Source: a virus
Length of the DNA: 25,710 bases
Direction: 5' to 3' (one strand)
Virus record (IMG/VR): IMGVR_UViG_3300042321_000356
Span: 1-25,710 of that record
Of the stretch, positions 14,386-20,619 are shown piece after piece. A program made the position numbers and the translations under genes. The notes below the pieces were generated by a model. The model was not told the origin of the DNA. It did no database searches and saw only the letters and a program-made list of their open reading frames with translations. Numbering within the stretch: the first letter of the stretch is position 1; the number at the start of each line of letters is the position of its first letter.

Positions 14386-16625
14386 TACATCATTCCTTCA
14401 GGGGCTTGTTCTTGCATTGGCATTTCCATCGGCATCTCAGGCTGTTCGCCCATCTCAGGGGCTTGCTGCATCTGTTCGTCCATCTGCGGTACTTCGCGCA
14501 TTTCAGGTGAACCGCCGATCAAGTCGCCTGTATCCAGCGCGCCTGCAATCGTACCCATGACAATATCCTGAATTTGCTCAGGTGTCATGCTGTTTTGTAC
14601 AGCAGAGATACGCTTGGTTTCGGCTTCGTAAGCCTGCACTTCAGCCTTGTACCTGTCGATGGAGATTTTCTGCTGCTCTGCGCTATCTTGGATATTCTCC
14701 ATGATGTCAGAGACGCGGTTGAGTTCTTGCGACAAGGCTTCAATCTGTTGCTTGGCAGCCATGACTTCTGGTGATTGGTCGCCTTCTTCCAAGACTTTCG
14801 GGTCAAGGATTTTCTTAAACCGCTTCGCCATTTCCTGCGCTCCGGGCCAATCCATGTTCTTGATGAACAAATCGCCGGCCACAGTCCAAAGCTGCGGGTT
14901 GGATTGCAAAATCATTGACATGGCGTCGAGCGCCTCTTGACGCTTAGTCATGTAGCCGGGGCCAGTAGTGACCATAACGTCGTATGTGCCGATTGACGGG
15001 TTGTAGATTTTTTCGATCAATCCGCCATTTTGGTCACGAATTTCCTTGACAGGCTCTTGCTGCATAGGGTCCATTTTGACCATGCTGACTTCACCATCAA
15101 CGCCAATGATGCGTGCAATGCGCTGTGTGTCGTAAATCTTAGGGATAATATCGACAAGCTGGCGGGTAATGTGACGGATCGCACGGGCTAAGTTATCTAC
15201 ATAGTGGTACGTACCAACATCGCCCTGCTTTTCGCGTGCCACGATGGCTTTTGCAGACCGTTCGTTGCCTTGTTGACCCAACGATGCGTCGTACTGGCCG
15301 GTGGTGGACTTGATGTCCTCACCAGCGCCCATTTTAGCCTGTATCAGACCTGTTTGAGGTAGCGGTGGGGCTGCACGCTGCGGAAGCGGTAATACGTTCC
15401 CAGCGCCGTCTGTAACGTCTGGGTTGACTTCCAAATACGGCCAGTTGGTCGTGTTGGCAGTCTTCCACTGGTTCTCATAGCCCTCGAACTGACCGCCATA
15501 GGCAATAAAGGGTGCTTTTGGCGCCAGCGCCAGCATTTCTGCTTCTTGGCTGGTCCAGTAGTTGTACATACGCTGTGCGTCTTTGGCGTTACGCACCAGA
15601 CCAGATACGTAAATCTGGCCCTGAACCTCAAATTCGTTGCCTACGACGCGCACGACAGGTATCCAACTGCCCGGCCACTCGCGCTCGTCTAGCACGTCAT
15701 AGCCATTGGTTTTCATCCACATGACTTTTTTGCGGTCTACTTCGCGGCTGCGGACAGGCTTGCCGTACATGGCGCGCAGTTGCTTATCCATCGGCGTGTC
15801 TTTGAACGCAGTGACGTTATCTGGATACAGATTCAGCGTTTCGCGCTTGCGCTTGTAATAGAAATACTCCGCAACGCGGATAGTGTCTTCGTCCAGCCAT
15901 GCCGACATGCTTTCATCGCCGACAGCGGTTGACAGGATTGACGAAATAGGCGTTGCGTCTGGAAACTCGCGCTCATACTCGTCTTTAGTCATGTCCTGCG
16001 TGACAAAGCACCATTCAGCGTCTGCGCCGCATGGGTCTTGGATCGTAGGGTCCATGTAGACGCTAAACGAGTTGCGGACGCGCATAATCCGCACGTCTTG
16101 GTCAAAAGTCTCTTCGTTGCAGTATTCCGTAATGAGACGGATGTAACCTTCACCGTAGGTGACTTGGTTATCACAGGCTGTGTCGTAGGCTACGTCAGCG
16201 TCGGACATATACTCGATATGCCGCACGACGCCGTCGAAGATTGCTGCCACTTCAATGTCAGCGTTATCATCAACAGGTATTACCTTGCCCGCAGGGCGGT
16301 TCTGACGCTGTTCGTTCGTCACCTGACGGACGTGCTGCGGCAATTTGTTAATTGTCAAGCAGGGACGCGCGTTAATTGTCTGGCCTTGCACCGCGCCGCG
16401 GGTCGCCAACACGTCAGCAGGCCACTGCCACTGGTTGTCAGGGCTGCCGGCCATGAACCGAAGGTCGTCCAGTTCGTCTTCACGGCTGTCCGAATAGGCG
16501 GCCATCGACATCTGTAGCCGATGGCGCATAGTTGCCATTGTATCAGGGTCACCGCGAGTGTTCGCTGGATCGCTACCGCGGTCAGCTACGTCGCCTACTT
16601 TGTTAATACCTGTCGGATCAGCCAT
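14385..16625 (-). CDS. Portal protein, P22 type
   Basis: A 746-aa protein (P22 portal: 725 aa). The N-terminal third has the family pattern: SREDELDDLRFMAGSPDNQW (residues 43-62), LTINKLPQHVRQVTNEQRQN (93-112) and a hinge with VAYDTACDNQVTYGEGYIRL. A helical C-terminus follows: an approximately 60-residue coiled-coil region (about 620-680, EALSQELNRVSDIMENIQDS) that fits the P22 portal barrel, then a flexible Met/Pro/Glu/Gln-rich end (PEMREVPQMDEQMQQAPEMG). The portal is the dodecameric ring through which the terminase packs DNA. Position after terminase agrees; scaffold and coat are further downstream than in P22 because tail-fibre genes intervene. Confidence 0.9.
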   Translation of the reverse strand: MADPTGINKVGDVADRGSDPANTRGDPDTMATMRHRLQMSMAAYSDSREDELDDLRFMAGSPDNQWQWPADVLATRGAVQGQTINARPCLTINKLPQHVRQVTNEQRQNRPAGKVIPVDDNADIEVAAIFDGVVRHIEYMSDADVAYDTACDNQVTYGEGYIRLITEYCNEETFDQDVRIMRVRNSFSVYMDPTIQDPCGADAEWCFVTQDMTKDEYEREFPDATPISSILSTAVGDESMSAWLDEDTIRVAEYFYYKRKRETLNLYPDNVTAFKDTPMDKQLRAMYGKPVRSREVDRKKVMWMKTNGYDVLDEREWPGSWIPVVRVVGNEFEVQGQIYVSGLVRNAKDAQRMYNYWTSQEAEMLALAPKAPFIAYGGQFEGYENQWKTANTTNWPYLEVNPDVTDGAGNVLPLPQRAAPPLPQTGLIQAKMGAGEDIKSTTGQYDASLGQQGNERSAKAIVAREKQGDVGTYHYVDNLARAIRHITRQLVDIIPKIYDTQRIARIIGVDGEVSMVKMDPMQQEPVKEIRDQNGGLIEKIYNPSIGTYDVMVTTGPGYMTKRQEALDAMSMILQSNPQLWTVAGDLFIKNMDWPGAQEMAKRFKKILDPKVLEEGDQSPEVMAAKQQIEALSQELNRVSDIMENIQDSAEQQKISIDRYKAEVQAYEAETKRISAVQNSMTPEQIQDIVMGTIAGALDTGDLIGGSPEMREVPQMDEQMQQAPEMGEQPEMPMEMPMQEQAPEGMM

Positions 16626-16630
16626 TGTGG

Positions 16631-16771
16631 TTACTTTTTACCTTTTTTGGCGGCTTCACGCTTCACGCTATACGCGATTGCGACCGCCTGTTTGACAGGT
16701 TTTCCGGCGTTTACCTCGGCCTTGATGTTCTTGCGGAACGCGGCTTTGCTGGGCGACTTGACCAAAGGCAT
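16631..16771 (-). CDS. Very small basic protein (46 aa) of a widespread phage type
   Basis: A 46-codon frame from ATG 16771 to TAA 16631; the start is 1 nt after the previous stop and the portal start follows 5 nt later. The product MPLVKSPSKAAFRKNIKAEV continues with NAGKPVKQAVAIAYSVKREA and ends in KKGKK. The pattern MPLVKSxSKxA...NIKxE...GKPxKQAVAIAYS is one I recognise from many phages, often encoded near packaging or portal genes. It is lysine-rich (13 K in 46), so nucleic-acid binding is plausible. The molecular role is not known to me. Coding confidence is high because the family pattern and spacing agree. Confidence 0.72.
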   Translation of the reverse strand: MPLVKSPSKAAFRKNIKAEVNAGKPVKQAVAIAYSVKREAAKKGKK

Positions 16772-16772
16772 T

Positions 16773-17162
16773 TTATTTCTTCTTCGCCGGTGTTGGCTTC
16801 ATGTTCACGGTTGTGCGTGTGACCTGTACAGGTTTCTGTACAGGTTTGTAAGGTAAAATTCGCTTTTCAACCGGTTGGTTGGATTTGGCAGGTAAAGTTC
16901 GCTTTTCAGCCGGTTTGTTAGGTTTGTTAGGTAAAGTTCGCTTTTCAGCCGGCGCAATTTTAGGTAGTGTTTTAACCGCTGGGCGTCCGCCGGCTGCACT
17001 TGTTGTACCTTCACGCGCTAAAATCTTTTCGGCTGCGCGCGCACGGGCGGCGGCGGCGCCAGCGGCGCTCAAACCTAAGTCAGCGTCTGTTGCGCGGCGT
17101 CCAGAACTGTCGGTCGGACGCGACGAAATGTTTTCGCGCATAGGTGGCTTTTTGGATCGCAT
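16773..17162 (-). CDS. Basic Pro/Lys-rich protein with three 13-residue repeats (129 aa)
   Basis: Starts at ATG 17162 directly after the stop of the 52-aa gene, with AAGGG 7 nt upstream. Residues 1-60 are polar and Ala/Arg-rich (AAGAAAARARAAEKILAREG). Residues 70-110 consist of tandem units of the type P-A-E-K-R-T-L-P-x-K, encoded by a 39-bp repeat (16852-16952), and the end is PVQVTRTTVNMKPTPAKKK. The protein is strongly basic and probably disordered. No known domain is visible. Like its neighbours it may bind DNA or RNA, or be an internal virion component, but this is inferred only from charge and place. Confidence 0.6.
   Translation of the reverse strand: MRSKKPPMRENISSRPTDSSGRRATDADLGLSAAGAAAARARAAEKILAREGTTSAAGGRPAVKTLPKIAPAEKRTLPNKPNKPAEKRTLPAKSNQPVEKRILPYKPVQKPVQVTRTTVNMKPTPAKKK
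16852..16952. repeat. 39-bp tandem repeat (three copies) inside the 129-aa basic gene
   Basis: The 23-bp core GGTAAAGTTCGCTTTTCAGC-CGG (plus strand) occurs at 16852, 16891 and 16930, exactly 39 bp apart; the first copy differs at two bases (AAAATT and CAACC). The period is 13 codons, so the repeat keeps frame and encodes the PAEKRTLP units. A second small direct repeat, CTGTACAGGTTT, lies just left of it (about 16824-16847). Confidence 0.85.
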
Positions 17163-17321
17163 TTACTTACCCTTCTTAGCTGGTTTGGCTGTTTTGGCGC
17201 TTTCTTTAAAAGCCTTGGCTGTGGGGGCGCCTTTAGCGCCCGGTTTACGCATTTTCTCGCCTGATCCAGCGGCGATCCGCTCTTTCTTGGCGTGAATGTT
17301 GGCATATAGACCCTTTTTCAT
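17163..17321 (-). CDS. Very small basic protein (52 aa), KKGLYANIHAK type
   Basis: ATG 17321 overlaps the stop of the DUF6321-like gene (ATGA), and I prefer this start because the family I recall begins MKKxLxANIxAKxxRIxxGS; an in-frame ATG two codons earlier (17327) is possible. The product is MKKGLYANIHAKKERIAAGS, then GEKMRKPGAKGAPTAKAFKE and a lysine-rich end. This GSGEKMRKPGxKGAPT motif is known to me from small phage proteins next to DUF6321-like genes, and the two may work together. Function unknown. The stop at 17163 directly abuts the next ATG. Confidence 0.72.
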   Translation of the reverse strand: MKKGLYANIHAKKERIAAGSGEKMRKPGAKGAPTAKAFKESAKTAKPAKKGK

Positions 17322-17599
17322 GGGCATTTCCACCTTTTCAAACTAGCTTTGGCGCGTTCGCCGTCTTTTGCTTTGGCTGCAACAGCCCCCATGCGGGCGC
17401 AGAACGACGCTTTGCGTCCTGCGTCAGCCTTTGTCTTCGGATTCGGCGCTGGAGCCTTCAATTTGCTGCCTGTTGCAGCGTTATATTTCGCTCTACCAGC
17501 GGCAGTCAGGCCCGCACCCTTTGACACAGGCAATTTCTCGCCTCTGCCAACGGACAATGACACTGATTTTTTCTTGTCTGCCACTAGCTGCCCATCCAA
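17318..17599 (-). CDS. DUF6321-like small basic protein (93 aa)
   Basis: A 93-aa, Lys/Ala/Gly-rich protein. The middle reads GAGLTAAGRAKYNAATGSKL (residues 28-47) and the end GRKASFCARMGAVAAKAKDG followed by ERAKASLKRWKCP. The motif LTAxGRAKYNxATGSxLKxP...FCARMxxM...LxRWxC matches the domain I know as DUF6321, found in tailed phages close to terminase or portal genes. A SAP- or HMG-like nucleic-acid role has no direct support. It overlaps the end of terL by 16 bp and the start of the next gene by 4 bp, so all these are translationally coupled. Confidence 0.75.
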   Translation of the reverse strand: MDGQLVADKKKSVSLSVGRGEKLPVSKGAGLTAAGRAKYNAATGSKLKAPAPNPKTKADAGRKASFCARMGAVAAKAKDGERAKASLKRWKCP

Positions 17600-19119
17600 G
17601 ATGTAGAATATCCAGCGGGAGAATACCCGCTTGAGGAGCGTCTGTCAACGCGTCCTTGTCGTGGGTCTCTAGATGCCACAGGAAAGGCAAATGTCACCGC
17701 TATGGCGTCCGCTGCGTCAGGTGACGCTAGCCCGCGTGACTTCATATCTTTCTTGCTTTCGAGGAACAGCGTACCCTTGCTGTCCGGCTTGGTGCGCGGG
17801 CTGATGAGGTCTGTCTTCAGGAACCGATCCGACGGGATGTGCGCCGTCTTGAGCCAATCTCGCATGGAACCCCACATCTCCGCGCGCTTGTTACCCCACA
17901 TGATCTGGTTCTTGGCTTTGTTGCCGAAGTTCACGCCGCGTATCTTGTACCGCTGTTCCTTCAGTCGGTCCACGACGCCTGCGCCTAGGCCGCCTTCGTC
18001 GATGCAGACCAGCGCTGGCTTGAACTGTTCTATGGCGTCGATGACGTAGCCTGCCACTTCCATCGTGTCAGCACCGCGGTGACGCCGCAGTTCCAAGATG
18101 TCACGGCCCTGCCGTATGGCGATGACGGTAGCGTCCGCCCCGAAACGTGCTGGGTCTACCCCTATGACGATGGGCGCGCTGTCGTCCTTGATGGGCGGGC
18201 GCTTCATGGCGTCATCGACCAGATTGCTGCCGATGAACTGATCGTCGCCTTCTGATGGGAAGTTACCGTAGACTTCGACACTGGCTTGGTAGCTGTCTGG
18301 CCCATACTCGTCGATGATGCGCTGGTACAGATTTTTGTCTGTACCCTCGACATCGCGGGCGTCGATTGTGCGTGTTGTCCAGAACGCCCGCTTGCTGTGG
18401 AACGTCTCGTAGAAATAGCCTGTGTTACGCCGCGGGTTGGAGAACGCCAGATGGAAGCGGTGCGGCGTATTCTCTGTGAAGAAACCATCACTCACTGACC
18501 ATATGCTGTCAGGGATACCGCTGGCTTCGTCGAAGATCAGCATCACACCGTCGAAGTTGTGGACACCCGCGTAGGCGTCGGGGTTTTCTTCCGACCACAG
18601 CCGGCCCTCGACTGACCAGTAGCGCGTGCCTTTCTTCAGGTCACGCTCGACCAGTTCCGTTAGCCACTTGGCTGGCATGATGCGTGTGGCGGCTATCTCG
18701 AACCAGTGACTGTTAAGCGACATTGCCAGCCACTTGGTAATTTCTGCCCATGTTACGCTGCGTAGCTGCGCTTCGGAGTTTGCCGACACGATGGTGGTCG
18801 AGCCGATTCTGCTGGAGAGCATCCATATCGTAAGCCATGACACTAATGCGGACTTGCCGATTCCGCGTCCTGACGCAATCGCCAGCCGCGCCGTGTCGAA
18901 GTCAACCTTGCCGTTGTTCGCCTTGATGTGGTCACGCAAGTCACCAAGTATCTGGCGCTGCCATTTGCGCGGTCCGGGGAAATGTTCCAGCGGTGTGCCT
19001 GCTTGGCCCCACGGGAATGTGTACAGCACAAATGCTAGGGGGTCATCCTTTAGTGTGGGCGACCACAGCCGCGCCATCAATTCCATCTCGTCTTGCGCTG
19101 AATATATCGGCTGCTGCAT
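17584..19119 (-). CDS. terL: Terminase large subunit (ATPase and nuclease)
   Basis: A 511-aa protein with all expected motor elements: Walker A GRGIGKS (residues 84-90), Walker B VMLIFDE (192-198, catalytic E198), coupling motif SNP (227-229). In the nuclease part it has acidic residues D322 in IGVDPARFGADATVI, D374/E375 in LVCIDEGG, and D468/D471 in SPDAADAIAV. It cuts concatemeric DNA and drives it through the portal. The start at 19119 has an AGAGGA site 9 nt upstream although it lies 77 bp inside terS, so the two are coupled. The tail end (RVDRRSSSGYSPAGYSTSWM) is probably flexible. The class is consistent with headful-type motors, but this cannot be decided here. Confidence 0.93.
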   Translation of the reverse strand: MQQPIYSAQDEMELMARLWSPTLKDDPLAFVLYTFPWGQAGTPLEHFPGPRKWQRQILGDLRDHIKANNGKVDFDTARLAIASGRGIGKSALVSWLTIWMLSSRIGSTTIVSANSEAQLRSVTWAEITKWLAMSLNSHWFEIAATRIMPAKWLTELVERDLKKGTRYWSVEGRLWSEENPDAYAGVHNFDGVMLIFDEASGIPDSIWSVSDGFFTENTPHRFHLAFSNPRRNTGYFYETFHSKRAFWTTRTIDARDVEGTDKNLYQRIIDEYGPDSYQASVEVYGNFPSEGDDQFIGSNLVDDAMKRPPIKDDSAPIVIGVDPARFGADATVIAIRQGRDILELRRHRGADTMEVAGYVIDAIEQFKPALVCIDEGGLGAGVVDRLKEQRYKIRGVNFGNKAKNQIMWGNKRAEMWGSMRDWLKTAHIPSDRFLKTDLISPRTKPDSKGTLFLESKKDMKSRGLASPDAADAIAVTFAFPVASRDPRQGRVDRRSSSGYSPAGYSTSWMGS

Positions 19120-19540
19120 GTGTGTTATCCTCTAGCTGGGGCAGTTCAGTGTACAGCCCCTCGATGACGCGCGACTGTGCTTTTTCCAGCGCGCCTGTAA
19201 TGCTTATCTGTTGGTCGATGTTCACGTCGATCTGCTGCTTGGCTACCCAGCCGTGCTGATGCTTGAGTATCTCCAGCGCAGCCTTGCTGTCGCCATCGCG
19301 CGCCGCTTCGTACATGGTCTTAGCCGCTGTGTATTCGCCGTCGCTGCGACCTTTGATCTCAGCCATCTCGACCAGCGGGTCTGCGTCGGCCAGCACGCGG
19401 AACTGCCGCGGGGTCAATCCAGCGGCCATCGCCAGACTGTCACCCTTCAGGCCATAGCGGGCAGCTTCATAGATTGCCTCCAGCCGCGCCTCGGTGGCCT
19501 GCGTCCGCTCAGGTGTAAATGGCAGTGAGTAGAAAGTCAT
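19043..19540 (-). CDS. terS: Terminase small subunit (DNA recognition)
   Basis: The product has an N-terminal helix-turn-helix-like part: ARLEAIYEAARYGLKGDSLA, then MAAGLTPRQFRVLADADP. A helical middle follows (SDGEYTAAKTMYEAARDGDS) and then a Gln/Glu-rich C-terminus. These are the usual parts of a ring-forming terS that binds packaging sites and loads terL. I chose ATG 19540 (165 aa); GTG 19618 (191 aa) and ATG 19564 are alternatives, but their extra residues are encoded by an AT-rich stretch that looks like promoter DNA (19548-19576) and none has a clear ribosome-binding site. It is the first gene of the leftward operon and overlaps terL by 77 bp. Confidence 0.82.
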   Translation of the reverse strand: MTFYSLPFTPERTQATEARLEAIYEAARYGLKGDSLAMAAGLTPRQFRVLADADPLVEMAEIKGRSDGEYTAAKTMYEAARDGDSKAALEILKHQHGWVAKQQIDVNIDQQISITGALEKAQSRVIEGLYTELPQLEDNTHAAADIFSARRDGIDGAAVVAHTKG

Positions 19541-19547
19541 TGGGCGT

Positions 19548-19576
19548 ACTATAGTGTGTTGCATTTTAATTTGCAA
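19548..19576 (-). promoter_or_regulatory. Candidate promoter of the leftward (late) operon
   Basis: On the minus strand TTGCAA (19576-19571, 4/6) and TATAGT (19553-19548, 5/6) are separated by exactly 17 bp. The expected start point is about 19541, which falls just before ATG 19540 of terS, so the transcript would be leaderless or nearly so. The absence of a Shine-Dalgarno sequence at that ATG fits. Upstream lies a poly-T/A-rich stretch (19577-19595) that could act as an UP element. Confidence 0.45.
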
Positions 19577-19790
19577 AAAAAATAAAAATTGTTTGCGTAC
19601 CGTGCCCGTGACAGTCACGCGGCGCTCGGCCCTCTACCCCCCACCCCCCTGCTCGACGCGTTCTGGCTTTGTTCTATAGCGTAGATTTTCGGTTGGCCTT
19701 TCCCTTTTGGCTTACAACAGTGTCAGTAAAAAACATATTGGCTAGCTATGCTGCGCTGCAACATAGGCGTTCTAGGCTATGCGATTGCAT

Positions 19791-19868
19791 GTCATGACTG
19801 CGTAAATCATGACGCCATGACTGCGTGAGTCATGACCGATTGCGTGGTCATGACTGCGTGGTCATGAC
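19791..19868. repeat. Array of GTCATGAC palindromes
   Basis: Perfect GTCATGAC occurs at 19791, 19829, 19847 and 19861, with one-base variants at 19806 (ATCATGAC) and 19814 (GCCATGAC). Most units are followed by TGCGT, giving a roughly 15-bp unit CATGACTGCGTGAGT. Six dyads in 78 bp suggest cooperative binding of a dimeric protein; operator or iteron function is inferred. Confidence 0.82.
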
Positions 19869-20071
19869 AGGGAAAGTTTACAATTGTTAAACATCTAGGC
19901 GATCTAGGCAATCGATTTGGGAGTCGTTCTCTAGAAAGTTATATTTTAACCATATAGGTTAATTATATACTTTTCTCAAACTAACTTAACATTCCATAGC
20001 CTAGATAGCCTAGAATCCTCGGTGAAGCGCAGAAACCCTTGACTTTTTCCTAGGCAATTTAGGCTGTTTTC

Positions 20072-20174
20072 ATAGCCTAACTTTTGACTATTTCGCCTAA
20101 CTTTTCGCCTAACAATTTTCGCGCCAAATATCGCTTGGCAAAAATAGTCATTTTCTAGGCAAAAGTTAGGCTAT
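20072..20174. repeat. Long inverted repeat interrupted by one TAGGC element
   Basis: The left arm ATAGCCTAACTTTTGACTAT (20072 onward, to 20093 with TT) pairs with the right arm AAATAGTCA (20142-20150) plus AAAAGTTAGGCTAT (20161-20174). The right arm contains a 10-bp insertion, TTTTCTAGGC (20151-20160), that carries an extra TAGGC. TGACTATTT is present a third time at 20189-20197. Between the arms CGCCTAACTTTT is directly repeated. Confidence 0.75.
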
Positions 20175-20224
20175 CATTTTAGGCCAAATGACTATTTTTA
20201 GAGGACCTAAAATCTTTTTTTAGT

Positions 20225-20241
20225 GCAACACATTTTGTTGC
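20225..20241. promoter_or_regulatory. Small palindrome just upstream of the rightward promoter
   Basis: GCAACA-CATTT-TGTTGC, 6-bp perfect arms and a 5-bp spacer, ends one base before the TTGACA box. Such a dyad directly before -35 is a likely binding site for an activator or repressor; which one is not known. Confidence 0.4.
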
Positions 20242-20270
20242 TTGACACTATGCGAAAGAGGGTAGATAAG
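20242..20270 (+). promoter_or_regulatory. Rightward (early operon) promoter
   Basis: A perfect TTGACA (20242-20247) is followed after 17 bp by GATAAG (20265-20270, 4/6). Transcription would start near 20277, giving a leader of about 26 nt with the GGAGTGAG ribosome-binding site before ATG 20303. It faces the small-gene operon. Confidence 0.62.
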
Positions 20271-20302
20271 AGGGCATCAACAACGCAATGGAGTGAGACA
20301 CC

Positions 20303-20407
20303 ATGATACAGACAGAGTTAGACTTCAACATTCACGCAATCGCATTTGTCGCTATCGTCGCAAAAGCATTGTTGGCAATCGCCGTCTTTACAGGCGCAAT
20401 AGCATGA
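20303..20407 (+). CDS. Membrane micropeptide, first gene of early operon (34 aa)
   Basis: ATG 20303 is preceded by GGAGTGAG at about 6 nt, the best ribosome-binding site in the operon. The 34-aa product MIQTELDFNIHAIAFVAIVA then KALLAIAVFTGAIA has a short acidic N-terminus and one apolar helix (residues 11-34) broken by one Lys at 21. It most likely sits in the inner membrane. Its stop overlaps the next start (ATGA), coupling the two. I do not recognise a family. Strong signals make translation likely in spite of the small size. Confidence 0.55.
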   Translation: MIQTELDFNIHAIAFVAIVAKALLAIAVFTGAIA

Positions 20408-20619
20408 ACCGCGAATATATCATTTGGGGCAAGCCGCCGCATAGCGACGACGAAACGCTTTTAGTGTCCGAAACGGCTGGCATTGCCAGCTTGGAACAAG
20501 CGCAACGGGTTATCGCAACGCTAACAGACGTTCATGGATGCCGCGATTGCCGCGTTCATGTCTTTACGCTTGGCAACGGCGCAGACGTTATAAACGCATT
20601 TAAAGGGGCAATCGCATGA
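20404..20619 (+). CDS. Hypothetical early protein (71 aa)
   Basis: I use ATG 20404, which overlaps the stop of the micropeptide gene (ATGA); an upstream GTG at 20293 in the same frame would lie inside the ribosome-binding site and is rejected. The product starts MNREYIIWGKPPHSDDETLL and contains SLEQAQRVIATLTDVHGCRD followed by CRVHVFTLGNG, an alpha/beta pattern with a C-x-x-C pair (residues 47-50). The IIWGKPP...E.LL.....S.EQA..VI..L...G pattern resembles small phage proteins I have seen annotated only as hypothetical. Its stop overlaps the next start. Confidence 0.68.
   Translation: MNREYIIWGKPPHSDDETLLVSETAGIASLEQAQRVIATLTDVHGCRDCRVHVFTLGNGADVINAFKGAIA

Larger units (their letters stand above)
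19764..20184. repeat. Fourteen TAGGC/GCCTA elements, four pairs at 9-bp repeat spacing
   Basis: TAGGC starts at 19764, 19773, 19896, 19905, 20051, 20060, 20156, 20167 and 20180; the complement GCCTA starts at 19999, 20008, 20075, 20095 and 20107. By chance about one would be expected in this length. Four pairs (19764/19773, 19896/19905, 19999/20008, 20051/20060) have starts exactly 9 bp apart, giving a TAGGC-N4-TAGGC motif; the best agree as TAGGCNATCTAGGC. This looks like a binding site for a protein that binds as a tandem dimer. Confidence 0.8.
19541..20302. other. Non-coding divergent control region (about 760 bp)
   Basis: No convincing gene lies here. From left to right it holds the terS promoter, a C6-A-C6 run (19637-19649), an array of GTCATGAC palindromes (19791-19868), TAGGC-type elements over 19764-20184, an AT-rich patch with TTAACC-ATATA-GGTTAA (19946-19962), a long broken inverted repeat (20072-20174), and the rightward promoter (20242-20270). 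Clustered palindromes, evenly spaced short repeats and an easily melted patch are the parts expected of an origin, an operator complex, or both. Which one applies is inference. Confidence 0.7.

Noticed and set aside
19637-19649. C6-A-C6 run as a G-quadruplex on the minus strand
   Set aside because: Only two G runs are present, so an ordinary intramolecular quadruplex with four runs cannot be argued without splitting the runs.
19748-19828. 26-codon plus-strand frame inside the control region
   Set aside because: No ribosome-binding site, and its codons are made mainly by the palindrome array; probably chance.
19791-19868. CRISPR-like array
   Set aside because: The repeats are 8-bp palindromes with spacers of 0-10 bp; there are no 25-40 bp repeats with unique spacers, and no cas genes.
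20293-20403. GTG start giving a 108-aa version of the second early gene
   Set aside because: The GTG lies within the ribosome-binding site of the 34-aa gene, and the extra N-terminus would overlap that gene. ATG 20404 has an ATGA overlap and a better N-terminus.
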